From: Ptychodera flava
Lineage: Eukaryota > Hemichordata > Enteropneusta > Ptychoderidae
DNA: 64,000 nt
Assembly: GCF_041260155.1 (NCBI RefSeq)
Contig: NC_091930.1
Coordinates: 14,752,156 to 14,816,155, forward strand
Direction: 5' to 3'
The translations under genes were made by a program, and so were the position numbers. How positions within the stretch are numbered: position 1 is the stretch's first letter; the number at the start of each line of letters is the position of its first letter. The notes beneath the pieces are model-generated. The model was not told the DNA's origin, ran no database searches, and worked only from the letters and a program-made list of their open reading frames with translations. This document shows positions 12,341-24,229 of this stretch, one piece after another.

Positions 12341-12460
12341 CTTAGAGATCTTGTACGCCAAACACCCCGTGGAGATTTACTCCTCGACTGACCGGGGGCT
12401 GTAAAAGGTAGATTCTAGCATTGTAAATTTGTCACGTGTCTGTTGACCAATCAGAGAGGA
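12341..12460 (-). promoter_or_regulatory. Promoter-like block B and 5' UTR exon donor of the TIR gene
   Basis: Minus strand: CTGATTGGTC (CCAAT box, 12445-12454), ACACGTGAC (E-box, 12431-12439), then a donor CTAAG|GTGAGAATG with exon edge at 12341. Intron 12340-11307 then leads to the ATG exon. Exact transcription start unknown. Confidence 0.5.
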
Positions 12461-13141
12461 TGCCCGTATATACTTAAATGGCTGTAGCCATGGCAACGTC
12501 TCACTAAGTGTGTTCCCATTTTTTAATCCGCTTTCCTAATGTGTGTGACTATAGGAAAATTATTGAAAATATTATTGAATCACGGTTCCCTACAAAGTTG
12601 CCTTTTCTGTGTAGACTCGACACATGTGTACATGGCTTTGCATAATCAAACAAAATATTTCCTTGTGTACATAACCTTACCAAAACTTTCTCCATATTTT
12701 AAATTCATTTCTCATATATAAATGTACAATAAAGTGGCAGTGGAGAAACCTTAAAATAACGGTGAGGAACTTTACATTTATTTTTCCTGTTGTAGACACT
12801 CAGGTTATGACCTAACTTGAGTACTGTGGACTAACAATGTGTCTTTTGTCAAAACTGGTTATTGTGTGTTCGAGAACATTGTATCCCTAGCCTAGTGTAG
12901 CTATTGTGCGTACGTCTTGCGCAGCTAGGATGACAAACAATTACGCTGGTTTCCTGTATACATTTCATATGTATTTGGAGCGCTAGTCGCTGTTGTTCAC
13001 TTCAGAGTGTTGGTTATCTAAGTGTCCGAGTCGATGGTGGTATGCTAATTCGTGGGCAAATTATATCTAGAAATATAAAGCGGATTTCAGGCATCTGTAA
13101 CTTCTCTGTTGCTGACAGTGTCGCAGTGCAATTAGAAACTG
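12461..13141. other. Intergenic, no gene recognised
   Basis: AT-rich, short frames only. Confidence 0.35.
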
Positions 13142-13283
13142 TTACCCAATATCGCCTGTTCCTGTGTCGTATCAGCATGAGTGTCATTTGTGCTGCGTCA
13201 GACACGAGACGAAATCGAGTGTCTGACGCAGCACGAATAACACGAACACTGATACGACACAAGGAATAGGCGATACCGGGTAA
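13142..13283. mobile_element. Fold-back repeat (two ~64-bp arms)
   Basis: Bases 13142-13205 and 13219-13283 are imperfect reverse complements with a 13-base loop; the innermost GTGCTGCGTCAGACAC is perfect. No coding content. MITE-like. Confidence 0.85.
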
Positions 13284-14179
13284 TAACCGATTTATCGAAT
13301 ACCCATGCCCATAATTTTACAAATGATGGAAATAAAATTTTGGGACCTGTCTTAATCCGCCTTGTGCATAAATACGGAATATTTGTGTAACCAGTCCGAA
13401 GTTCATAAACTGTGCGAAGAAGTCAACATCGCGTGGGACAAATCCTCCATATTTCAATGAACAATAAAATAAAAGATTCCTAGGTTTAAATTTAAAGATG
13501 CAGTGTTTTATTATACCAATCAATAAATTTCCTCAGCTTTAAATCTGTCCTTATCTCCATTGCTCTCCATGGTCATACGGAGCGAAGATCACTCTTTGTT
13601 TACACTGAGCGTTGTCATATCGGCAGGTACATGTAGTGCGCGACATCCAGTGTCACTCCACGCTCTTACAACCAGGTTGACTGTGAAACGTTACTAGAGC
13701 TTATTTTCAAAAGTTCAAAGTGAACTTTTACAGAATAACCATTGGATAAAATAACAAGATTCAGTATATTATTCCCATATTTAGAGACCCGAAATAATGG
13801 CGATCATTTTAAATTTATTGTGTCTGTGGGAAAATATTGACCATTTTGTTTTTGCACATGGTTACCCGAAGTAATTTTTGCAGTTTCGAAAATGTATATC
13901 CCCGTAAACCCGTTGTCAAGTGTGTGCAATATTGTCCTTGATTTTTTATACTTTATATGTTTACCGTTTTTGTATATTGTTCTTACTGTACTCTTGCAAA
14001 AATTATTATATTTCATTCTTATCTTTACCTGTAGATGTATTTTGATCTATTCGTGTTTTGATGCTACACTGTGGCAAGGAACATACCAGAACTGAAACAT
14101 TCCTTCATGGAATCGAATATAAAAAGGTCTTTCTATTCTCTTGGTATTATTTTATTTATTTTTATTTTAATAAAAATCA
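13284..14179. other. Intergenic, no gene recognised
   Basis: AT-rich with no motif-bearing frame. Confidence 0.35.
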
Positions 14180-14378
14180 TCCAACAGGCATTGTCCAATT
14201 ACAGGATGAGCTACCCATAACCAACTGCCCAATGGAGCAATGAGGAGTAAAGTGCCTTGCTCAAGGATACAACACTGTGCTAGTAGAGTCAGGAACTCCC
14301 CATCCTCTAACAGTGAGGTCGTGACTCTTGACCTACCTGCTAATGAGACCGGTACCCTTACCACTGCCCCGCGGTGCA
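14180..14378. repeat. SINE-like dispersed repeat
   Basis: Contains GTAAAGTGCCTTGCTCAAGG (14249-14268) followed by ACAACAC and a CTTGACCTACCTGC region. As I recall, the phrase is widespread in repeats of fishes and marine invertebrates. No tRNA-type A/B boxes were clear to me, so the class is tentative. Confidence 0.45.
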
Positions 14379-15070
14379 TACTTTATGAATTCGTAAGATA
14401 CCGAAATAAAAGAGGGAGTCGTCTTTAAAAGAACAGTGAAAACTTAAAATAGAACACAATGAAAAATACATTTTGCACCTTTATAGATAGTTATATGACG
14501 GTTAACTTAATTTGCTTAATATGAGAGGAAGATTCCAGATATAAAACTTGGATGAGTCATATTTCTCACCTTGCATGTAAATGGGTTATTGGGAGATCAA
14601 GCATACGAAGATTATTTGTTTTTTCCGAAAATATTCAATTTAATCGAAAAAAAGAAAATGTCAAAAGACAAGTTGAACATAGTTTTAACATGAGTTATGT
14701 ATCGGTATTTTATTTGAAAAATATAACGCATGAAGTTCTTCTTGGAGACTTTCGATAAAGAAGACAAACTGACTCATCGAGTAATACTTTTTGTATCTCC
14801 TAGCCACGTCGAACTACGGTACAAAAGGTCATTGTCAAGTTGCTAGTGATATGACTTGATAAGTATCTTTTCATTTCTTTGAAACTACTTCGTTCATGTT
14901 GCAAAATAAATACCACAAAGCGAACGCACAACAAATTATATATACACTATCTCTCATTGCGTGAAAATAAAAAAATAGATGTAAGCTTGTTGTACTAATG
15001 GAGACCGCCATTTTAGATTCCAAAATGATATTATTTGTATCATAGGGGTTTCCGCTCTGTTATTAATACT
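14379..15070. other. Intergenic / possible 3' UTR of the NHL gene
   Basis: AT-rich. A TTTCTCACCTTGC block near 14563 resembles the donors of the three promoter blocks but has no CCAAT/E-box at the matching distance. Confidence 0.35.
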
Positions 15071-15898
15071 CTACGTTGGCAGAGTGTACACCCTAAGTTG
15101 GTGGTAGGACTTCCCACTAAAACCTGGTGTGACAGCAATTGATGTTGTGTTAACATTATTGACGGCAATCTGGAATGGCCATGCCACGTCACCTTCAAAC
15201 AAATTACAAACAAACCGCCAATCTGACCTGAATTTAGCAATCCTATGATTCCTGTAGTCACAGATGTAAATGTTTCCATGCGAGTCTACATCAATGCCCC
15301 TTGGACACTGCACCTGGCCACTATCTGTACCTTTAGAACAATGTGATGCATGAAGGTTCAAATCAGAATCCAACACGTGAATGGCATGTTTTCTTGTAGT
15401 CTGAGACCAGAACACGATTGCTGGCTGTTGCAACCGCCGTGTGAGGCCAACCGAACTGACCTCTGACCTTTGCCATCACTTTTCCATCTTCGATATTGTA
15501 TTTTAGTACAGCGTAATCGTTCCAGTCACATCCATATACAAACCTTCCAATCGCCGTGATGCTTCTAAGATCAACGTGTGCCGTTTGAGGAATTGTTTGT
15601 ATTATGTCGAAATTTTCGTTGCAAACAATCATTTGCTGGTTCCCTGCATCAGCAATGATTGGACGACCTTGAGGTGATATAGTTACGCTGACTGGTTTGA
15701 ATGGTTGTGGAAACTGACCATCAAATTGCACAATATCAATGACGACATTATTCTTATTGAGTATCTGTATGCGATGGTTGTTTGTGTCACAAACCAAAAG
15801 TCGGTCTCCATGCCACACTACACCGTATGGCTCATTGAACTGCCCCGGTTCTGTACCGCAATCTACTGTACCCAATACCTGGACAGACCAGTCACTAC
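15071..15898 (-). CDS. NHL gene exon 5 (propeller and stop)
   Basis: Acceptor TTATCTCCTCCACAG precedes 15898. First frame reads SDWSVQVLGTVDCGTEPGQF and stops in the wrong frame after the A4 run at 15389-15392; the second frame resumes HAIHVLDSDLN and ends LRVYTLPT-stop at 15073-15071. Confidence 0.8.
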
Positions 15899-18800
15899 CT
15901 GTGGAGGAGATAAGATGCTTGAACATAAGTCGCTATAAAAACACATGAATGACTTTGTACTTTTCTTTGTACTTTTTAAATGCAATATTTTTACTTTACT
16001 TTATTGCCAATTCCAAATATAAGTATAAGGTATACAAAGTATACAATGACGAGGAAAGAGGCAAGTTGAAGCCAGGAATAATAGCTCAGAGCTAATCGAG
16101 CCTGGCCCCATTTTCATGAAATTTACATTGCAATATTTGTTTTAAAGGGCTAATTATGTCAATTGTTAGTCACAATTCTATATTTGAAATAAAAAAAAAA
16201 AGATAAATATTCACACATCTTAGTATTCACTTAAGAGATGCTGTCTTAAGGATTTTATAAATAAATCTCTTGTTGCACTTTGTTTGACAATATTGGGTAG
16301 GTTGTTCCAGACGTTGGCACCCATATATGAAATTGCAAACTGTCCTGCAGTTGTACGTACTTTCGGTAAAGACAAGCTTTGACCTAGTTTAAATCGAGTG
16401 TCATAGCAATGATCAGCTAATCTAAAGTAATCACTCAAATTATGTGGTATATTTTTATGATGCAAATCAAACATGAATTTTCCCAGAAGTAATTTATGAA
16501 GTTTATAGACATCCAGTATACCTAGTCTGAAGAATAAAGGTGCAGTAGACTCTCGAAATCTTGAAAACGTAATTATTCGTACCAGCATCTTTTTGGTGAT
16601 AAAAATATGATGTAAGTATGATGGATATGTACTTCCCCATACCTAAAGACCTTACATAATATTTGGTTCAATAAAAGTTTTGTAGAGCAGTACTAGAATT
16701 TGCTGTGGTACATAATTTCTTAGCCTAAATATGATTCCTACTTTTTTCTTATACTATTATTTATCTCATTAATATGAAATTTCCATGTCAAATGTTTATC
16801 AAGTACCCCAACAAAAGATGCTTGTAGAACTTCTTCTATGATAGCATTCTTTACAGATAAATTGCCTTGTAGTGTTACAGAGTTACGATTGCCGTGAAAA
16901 GTACATACTTTGCTTTACTTATATTAACTGTCAGCTTATTAGCATCGCACCATTGAACAACGTTTTGTAAATGTACATCCACAAAAGAAACATTTACAGA
17001 GCGTGTTTCACGTGAGAAAGTGTGGAAAAGGTTGGAATCGTCGGCAAAAAGCCTAAAGTCAAAAAATTTTGAAGAATTAGGAAGATCATTGATGTACATC
17101 AAAAATAGTGTAGGGCCAAGTACAGAGCCCTGGGGTACTCCACATGTAATTGGTCAATGTTTTAAGCCTCCTTCCACTAGTTTTAGTCAGAGATCAACCT
17201 TGGAACAAACATCGTATATGACTCCATTTACTATGCTTGGAAAAGCCGGCACGACGCAAATACTATCACAAGTACAATATCCATAAGCCATTTCTATCAA
17301 TAAAAGTTTACACAGTGTAAAAAATTTCCGATACTGTTTAGTTCAAAATTTTCATATCGCGATTCAATAACTATTTCAGTGTTCTTCCTCAGGCGATTAC
17401 TGAGAGTATGGTAACAACAACCCTTAAAATTTGGAAAGCAACTATAAATCATTAACATAAATCCTGCTTTTGTATAAATTAGTATTATCCGTTTCTGGAA
17501 ACCAACGGAACTAATATCCTAGATAACTCTCCTTGACGACTTCATAACGAAATCTGTACATTCAAAAGAACAATTCGATAGGGAGAAAGAATGTACAAGA
17601 ACGCGTTCTGGGTCATGACTGATTGTTTGACAATTGAAGGTTCCTATCCGGAGAAAAAAAAAACATTTGAAATAAATATAAAACATAGAAAACGTTAAAT
17701 ATTAGAAGTTATTTATATTTTCTAATAAAACATGCACGATCTTTTGTTTGAAGGAGATCTTTACTTTCGTCCTATTGAAAATGCAATCTCTGATTGACGA
17801 AATTAATTTTACTTGAAGTTTCTAGGATAGGTGTTGACACTTTCCAAACAATGAATTCTCGACAAAAACCACAGCTTGGAACCCATAAAATACTTTTTTT
17901 TTCTGAAAGAATAATTATTAACAAATGCTGAGGCTTGTATTTTTAATCATTTACTTTGATGTGTATGCCTGGAATTACAAAATGCAAATTACAAAATGCA
18001 AATCGCTGCATTTGCCAAGATCTATTGGCTTTCAAAAATGCATAATAGGGTCACTTGCAGATAATCCATCGTTTGGATAGGGCGTCGGCACACTGTTTGT
18101 CCCTCTGAATCTATCTCACAACTTCTGTGGGCATAGATGTAAGTCTTTTGATGTTTTGTTATACCACACAATACCCAGTAGCTATCATTTTTGCCAAACG
18201 GCAGACATTCTTAGTCTTGCATTGATACTTACCTTGTAGCTTGCTCTGCTTTCCAATGAACTGTGTTGTACCGATAGGCTGTTGCTCCACTCTTGGCTCG
18301 GAATACATGGGCATCGATACAGACTGTGTAAACTCGGTGTTACTGTGTGGGAACGGTTGAATTGGAGCACTCCAGTTTTGCGGTCCTTGGATCGAGATTT
18401 GTTGTTCTGGCGTTGACCAAGAAGGTTGTTGACCAATTGGTGATATGAAAGAAGAACTTTCAACATAATTTTGATGACCTGTGTTTGATCAGAAATCCCA
18501 TCAGACGAATTCTACACACAAAGATTTGTGAAAACCAAGTACTAACATTAGAAGACAAAAGTGTTGATCATAGAATGACATGAAAATGCATTTGGCTAGT
18601 TTTTATTTAGCTAAGGACGATGACGTTATAGAGTACACTAAAACTGACTGCTTATTTCTACAGAAAGTTTTTATACTGTTTTGAGTTAGCAAATAAAAAT
18701 TTCAATGTTTCTAATGGTAGCAAAGCCCATCTATGAGCTTTTAACAGCGTAAAATGATTTATAAATTACGTTTTTGATATAACTCTTTCCAAAGGCAAAT

Positions 18801-20877
18801 TAGGTGTTGTTCTTTAAGGGCACAAGAGTAGTATGAGCCTCGAAAGTGGAAGACTTAAATTTTTGCTCAAACTTTTCTTAGGGAATCTCGCAACCATTGT
18901 CTTTCAAAATCAAGAATAAAAATCAAGGATCACCGAGCAAATGTTGGTGCTATAGAATCTAATAACCCAAGATTTACCAATATTTAAAATTCAAAATTGC
19001 CGACATCTCTGTGTTAAGTATTTTCGAAATTCGAAAAACTAAGCCCATGAAAAGTTTTGTTTACACCAAAAGCTTCAAAATGAACCCCATAGGTGGTATA
19101 TCAGAAAAAAACTGCGAAAAATTGAGAGTCCGAATATCTGTCCCAAAGGCGTATTCTACCTTAGCGACAGCTTGCAATCGATGCCATTGTTACTTGTTAA
19201 AATATTTTTACGGCTAGTGTTTTACACACAACATATTACTGTTCGTAGTTACACTATAAATACAGCCGATATTTTTTGAGTGTGTTGTACCAAATGTCTT
19301 ATATTTAAGGCAGTTGCCTCCAGCTAAACTGCATCGTCATTCTTCTATCAAAATAATTTTGAACAAATAATAATGAAATGCATACATACAGAGGAAAAAT
19401 TACTTGTATAGGTATCTTCTGGTATATACTCCTTTTGCAATGTTACAAAATATCCTGGCATAACTGAACTGAAACTTCAGATTGAGACACTTTTTCTTAT
19501 TCAAGACTTTGTAGGGTAGATACCAGTCCCTTCGGTGGCCGAAAAGGTGCTATAATGCATGGTAGACTTCATATTCAAAAATAATATTTCTGAAATGGTA
19601 TGTAGCTAAGTGGTGTGTTTGTTTACCTGGTATCAAATAAGGATTCTGCGAGAAAGTTGGTGATTGCTCGATATTGTGATGATATGCCGGTGTTGGTGGT
19701 TGACTTCCAAGAAAGCCAGGACTGGAAGTTCCTTGGATAAATTGATTTGTTGGCCACATATTAACATTCTGGGAAGACTGATAGTCTGAGAGTTGTCCCG
19801 GCCATTGATATGCTGACGCTTGGGGTTGATAGACTTCTGTGAGAACAAAACATTCAAAAAATGAACTTTTTTCAGAACGTGTTGATAAACTATTACTCTC
19901 TCCTTTGCAGTCAAACGCACTAGTACAAGGAATCACCTTCCTCTAGAAATTAGAAGATACCATGAGAATTTAACGGTACATTACTGTCTAAACAGTAAGG
20001 ACCATAAATCGTCTCTGTGCCTTGATATAAGACGTAAATATAAGTTCACACAAGTGTTACCGCTGTCGACGCATTCATTGATATTTTAAAATATGTTATC
20101 ATTAAACTGCCAATCTCTTTCATGTACGAGCTCTGTCTGTATTTTCTTTTGCTAAATCACGTTTATCTCTACAATGAACTCCCATATAAATAAGCCAGAC
20201 AACAATATTACGTCAGCAATTGTCTTCTCTGCTTATGAGGTTACCGTTGTACAAGGTAAGAAGTTGTATGTGTGTGTGGTCACAGTCCGTGTGGCCTATG
20301 CAAAATAGCTTAAAACAACAGTTCAAAAACCCTGCTTCCATTCCATGGTTAGTTAGAGGGATGTATACCACTAATTGTACGTACAGGAAAGATTCCTGAA
20401 ATGTTGTTATCTGGGCGTCTATAAACGGGACTCAATTTTTGTCGTTTGACAACCTAGCATTATTGCGAGAGCAAGATTTTAATAATAATCACATTAAAAT
20501 GTTATTTTCGCATCGTTAAAAGATAGCACAGTAGGTTTTCTTATGTGTAAAGACATAGTTTTATAAATTACACTTACCTGGAATACCGCCATCATGATCG
20601 GAAAATTCTCTTTCATATGACTGTAATTAAATAAGTATATCGCAGGGAGTATTAGTCATTATCTAATGATCAGCCACGAACGAGCTGATACCATATTTGG
20701 ATGTAATATATTTAATATCACCCAGTGAAACAGTTTCCTCACGTTGATTCAAAACGTTTCTACGTCATCCCTCATTCAATATGCCCAACATATTACATTG
20801 CTGTGCGGATGTCAAGTTTAAAAAGACATAATTTTGGTAATATATTATCTTACCTCGTGGACGTCTCTGCCGCCCAT
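15071..20877 (-). CDS. NHL-repeat beta-propeller protein with Gln/Pro/Ser-rich N-terminus (five exons)
   Basis: Five minus-strand exons join in consistent phase: 20877-20854 (MGGRDVHE), 20620-20578, 19836-19627, 18478-18233 and 15898-15071. The first ~175 residues are low-complexity (QPPTPAYHH, IGQQPSWSTPEQQIS). The last exon is ~275 residues of NHL repeats, for example EPGQFNEPYGVVWHGDRLLV, CDTNNHRIQIL and CPRGIDVDSHGNIYICDYRN, enough for a six-blade propeller. NHL propellers usually bind RNA or protein (TRIM-NHL family), but no RING, B-box or coiled coil is seen. One base too many in an A4 run (15389-15392) breaks the frame in the propeller; without it the total is exactly 450 codons with stop. 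ATG context ACAATGG is strong. A LINE fragment lies in the last intron. Confidence 0.75.
15991..17290 (-). mobile_element. 5'-truncated non-LTR retrotransposon (CR1/L2-like), RT 3' half
   Basis: Minus strand shows CGVPQGSVLGPTLFLMYIND (about 17145-17085), FRLFADDSNLFHTF with the catalytic FADD (17047-17036), WCDANKLTVNISKAKYV and, in another frame at 16588-16220, FMFDLHHKNIP and GANVWNNLPNIV to LLSEY-stop. Several frame breaks make it dead. The 3' end has the signature ATTTGGAATTGGCAATAAAG followed by a short TAAAG-type tail, which is repeated at 58261-58294. It lies in the last intron of the NHL gene in the same orientation. Clade assignment is tentative. Confidence 0.85.
17291..18232. other. 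NHL gene intron, no feature recognised
   Basis: AT-rich. A 15-base tandem duplication (AATTACAAAATGCAA twice) lies around 17974-18003. Confidence 0.4.
18233..18478 (-). CDS. NHL gene exon 4
   Basis: 246 bases, acceptor GATCAAACACAG, donor CAAG|GTAAGTATC. Encodes SSSFISPIGQQPSWSTPEQQ and VEQQPIGTTQFIG. A longer open frame over the same bases in another phase is a shadow. Confidence 0.7.
18818..19160 (+). mobile_element. TTAA-flanked MITE family 1, copy in the NHL gene intron
   Basis: Starts near GTAGTATGAGCCTCGAAAG, carries TTCAAAATCAAGAATAAAAA and a degenerate AAAATTGCCGACAT core, ends GGCGTATTCTACC|TTA. Same layout as the copies at 34645, 43415, 54813 and 59395. Confidence 0.75.
19161..19626. 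other. NHL gene intron, no feature recognised
   Basis: AT-rich, nothing identified. Confidence 0.35.
19627..19836 (-). CDS. NHL gene exon 3
   Basis: 210 bases, acceptor TTGTTCTCACAG, donor CCAG|GTAAACAAA. Gln/Pro/Ser/Tyr rich (YQPQASAYQWPGQLSDYQSS). Phase 1 on both sides. Confidence 0.7.
20578..20620 (-). CDS. NHL gene exon 2
   Basis: 43 bases, acceptor TTTAATTACAG, donor CCAG|GTAAGTG. Encodes SYEREFSDHDGGIP; phase 0 in, phase 1 out. Confidence 0.6.
20854..20877 (-). CDS. NHL gene exon 1 (start)
   Basis: ATG at 20877-20875 in context CACACAATGG, eight codons, then CACGAG|GTAAGATAA. Short, so the start is the least certain part of the model; an upstream coding exon is possible. Confidence 0.5.
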
Positions 20878-20970
20878 TGTGTGTATCTATCTCCGGAAGA
20901 TTATGTAGTTTGTCTCACATGGGTTCGTGCAATTTGTTTGATGCGATCCTTGGAGCAGGAAAGACAAGTA

Positions 20971-21033
20971 AATCGAGACTATTATTAGAGCCAGGGAAGT
21001 AATAAATGTTACCTTTAATTAGTATTCGTATTT
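20971..21033. repeat. 63-bp direct repeat, left copy
   Basis: Matches 21710-21774 with few differences; both contain TTAGAGCCAGGGAAGTAATA. The pair brackets the LINE fragment. Confidence 0.85.
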
Positions 21034-21709
21034 CATTTATTTTTTTATTTATTTATTTGCCGGTCAACAGGCGAAAAGGCCCAATAACAGACTCTGAGAA
21101 AATAAATACAAACAAAACAAACAAGCAAACAGTACAATATAAACAAACATAATCAAAACTAAAAATACAATATGCACAGAATAAATACAGAGAATGGGCC
21201 CTAAGAATAAAAATATCTTGACACAAACGTCTTAAAAGCAGTACTAGGTAAAAAAAATATCCACCGAAATGTCATTACATAGTGTAATAGACCATAGGAT
21301 AAACGCATATTTTCTAAGATTCACCTGAAACGTGGAAATTGAAATAAAGACTGGCCCTGGGGCGTCTGAGTGGTGCATAAAATGGCAATTGATATAAAAG
21401 GTATAGGGACAATAAGATCTCCCTGAAACTATTCCGTTTAAAAAAGTCAAATCTAAAACCTTCCGCCGAAGCGAGAGAGAAGGGAGATTAAAATGCATAC
21501 AGGACTGTTTGTAATCACTATTATAGTACCCGATAAACTTCAGACACATATATTTCAGAAAGCTTTTTTGAACTTTCTCTACATGGTCACTCAAATATTG
21601 ACAGTTTGGAGACCAGGCCACAGAGCAGTACTCTAATCTGCCACTTACTAAAGATACATACAAGGATGTCAAAGCTCTCGGAAGACCTCCTTAAAGGCCA
21701 GACACAGTT
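21034..21709 (-). mobile_element. 5'-truncated non-LTR retrotransposon 3' end
   Basis: Minus-strand frame 21672-21244 reads YVSLVSGRLEYCSVAWSPNC, VEKVQKSFLKYMC and NLPSLSLRRKVLDLTFLNGI, the C-terminal part of a jockey/CR1-type reverse transcriptase. The 3' end is AT-rich and closes with CCGGCAAATAAATAAATAAA. Only the last ~670 bases are present. It is a different family from the copy at 15991-17290. Confidence 0.85.
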
Positions 21710-21774
21710 AATCGCGACAATTATTTAGAGCCAGGGAAGTAATAAATGAGACCTTCAATTAACATTCGTATTTT
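21710..21774. repeat. 63-bp direct repeat, right copy
   Basis: Partner of 20971-21033, about 88-90% identical by eye. Confidence 0.85.
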
Positions 21775-22218
21775 GGATAGTTCATTAAATTTGACAGTCC
21801 TGTTTGTCTGTTTTCCTTGTAACTACTCTAAAATTAAAGTTACCACATTTTCTTGAATTTAACATTGGATGGTATTTAAGTTAAACTTTTTAAAAGCTAA
21901 TCTGAACTGTTGATCTGTATCAGTCAAGTATCAGAAATGCAAGGGTTTGACGTTTTTAGCAAACTATTCGTATCCATGTGATAAAACGTTGCCGAAAATT
22001 ACCGTTCTTACAATACCTTCAAGTGTGGCAGCCCTAGCTTGATTTACAAAGTCAATCATTTTTGGAATGTAGAAATCGGAGAATGGAAGGAGATGGCTGG
22101 GAATATGGAAGGGGCTTTCCAAGAAAGATACAGTGAAGCATGGCTGTACAAACATAGTTTGTACATCCATGAATGAAGTGTCTGCGATAGGGGTGCTAGA
22201 AGGTAGCGTAGACTTTAA

Positions 22219-23800
22219 TGAACTGCCTCATCGGAACATTTGGCATGCGCTTTGGCAGCATACCAGAGTTGTCCCTTTTTGTCGTCTGGCAGTGCTCGAC
22301 TCATAATACGTATGAGACGTATCTCTATGTTGACCATACTCGATCCCGGATTATAAATCTTTGTTCACCGACCCTCGCCCAATTTAATGTTTCGTGTTTT
22401 TTAATTAGAAAACTCGAGTTTTGGAGAGAAGCACCTTAAAGGCCAGAAACAGATACGGTGAAAAACGTAATTACAGTAACTTACACTGAATGTACATTAC
22501 AATTAGGACTCGTCAAGTAGCTTGCCGCGCATTGTACATAAATCTTCCGTATACAAGGCCTGCTGCGTCGGGACTATGGCTTAGGTAAGAGTCATGGCGT
22601 ACAAACAATGCGGAAATTACTTACCAAAAATATAAATCGAGAGTCAGGACAATATCTACGGAATATGTAGAACAGGCATTCTGTGACAAAATAACGGCAT
22701 TTATGTCGAGTAGATTAGAGTTTCATGTCTCACCTTGCCGATTTTCAATGCCAATACGCTGAGTGTTCTGCTAGACGATGAGTCGGGTATACTATTGAGA
22801 GATCCGTCTTGTCGTGTTCTGCGGACTCTAGTTATTGTCACGTGACTGTTCTGACCAATCAGGCAGGGTCCGATGTTCACATGACGTATGATTCACCAGA
22901 ATATACCTTTGTTCATTTGAACCAGGTCATGCTGGCTGCTACTGCAGCAGACGCCGAGTCACAGTCTTCACAATTTTTTGTTGGCTGTGTCCAGTTTCGA
23001 TAGTATTGGAATTGTAGCTAGGGAGCTCGTTTGGCGACTTGATCACGTGGTACATTTGTTGTTTCATAGTGAATATTTATGTACCGTTACTCATCTGTCT
23101 TTGAGTGTCTTTTTAACTTCTCTGACAGTTTTGTAGAATATATTCGATCTACGCTGGTCCTATCATATATTAGCAAGACGGGTATTTCCAAAGTATTGAA
23201 TGATCGACTGTAGTAAGTTTCACAAGCAGATTTGTGTTTCGGAACCCCACGCACGCCAACACTCGAGGCCCCCTTATCATTGTCGTTCAAGCTGGTAAAA
23301 CCCAAGTCACGTGACTTGGATATACTCTTCAATAGTCTAGTGCACCTCCTGACATATATTGATAAGCTAGAACGCGTTTTGACTTTCGGTGCCTCGTCGG
23401 TCGACGGTAGCGTATGGGTTTATCCGATAATTTACACGGTTGCTATAACGACCAATTGTCTTTACGAGATATTAAAACTCATATCAAACTTTGTTCTCAA
23501 TCTGAACATTACAGCCTGACCTCGCTTGGTTCGGATTGAACTGAGCTGACCGTAACTCTCTGTGGATTGACCTTTGCAAAGACAGGCTAGCGCTGCATAA
23601 TTCAGAAACCATAGTAAGAGGGCAGCACAAGGCTTGTCATCCAACCAAGCGAGGAGTTATGTGTGGGGACGAAACTTCGTGGCATGTAAAAGTGAAACAG
23701 AAATACTTTGGATTTGACATTTGTGACAAGGCAGAAGAAAATCATAACGCAACGGCCTGTTTAGCAAGTAAAGATTCCGGCCCCCATTCGAAAATGTCAA
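22219..23800. repeat. Diverged ~1.5-kb duplication, copy C
   Basis: Co-linear with 3057-4640: shares the GAGACGTATC block, TTAGGTAAGAGTCATG, TCTCACCTTGCCG, GACCAATCAG, GATTGAACTGAGCTGACCG and ATTCAGAAACCATAGTAA. No recognisable exon. Confidence 0.7.
22734..22875 (-). promoter_or_regulatory. Promoter-like block C with first-exon donor (minus strand)
   Basis: Minus strand: CTGATTGGTC (22853-22862), GTCACGTGAC (22837-22846, palindromic E-box), then donor GGCAAG|GTGAGACAT with exon edge 22734. Spacing equals that of blocks A and B. No coding exon recognised downstream. Confidence 0.45.
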
Positions 23801-24057
23801 AAAGAAGAAAAAATACTCGGATAGAGTGGAAAATATGCAGCATTGCCGTTCTTGCACAGATATTAACATGGCTGAACGGTAAAACAGAGGATGGGTAATT
23901 CTGGAAATAAGTAAGCAAGCGTGTTCTGCCTGCACCTCAAACATAAACTGTTGGAAGATCCCAACACCACTAAACTACAATTGAAATGCAGTTTGCGGTG
24001 CTTGTTTACGCCATAACAAGTCATGTACCACAAATCTGCCACATCAAAGTCGTATCG

Positions 24058-24229
24058 TCATAATATCGGTAAATCTTGGGTAATTTGTTTCTCTTGTACC
24101 AAAATTGGCACGGTGATCCCCTATTTTTATTCTTGATTCAGAAAGAGAATGATTGAAAGATTCCTTGAGGAAAGTTAGAGCAAAAGTTTAAGTCTTTCAC
24201 TTTCGAGGAGCATACTACCTTAAGTGAAC
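24058..24229 (-). mobile_element. MITE family 1, partial copy
   Basis: Contains ATCGGTAAATCTTGGGTAAT and CTTTCACTTTCGAGGAGCAT and ends ACTACC|TTAA. Only about half of the element is present. Confidence 0.75.

Noticed and set aside
14558..14580. Fourth copy of the shared promoter
   Set aside because: Only the TTTCTCACCTTGC donor word is present; CCAAT and E-box are missing at the right distance.
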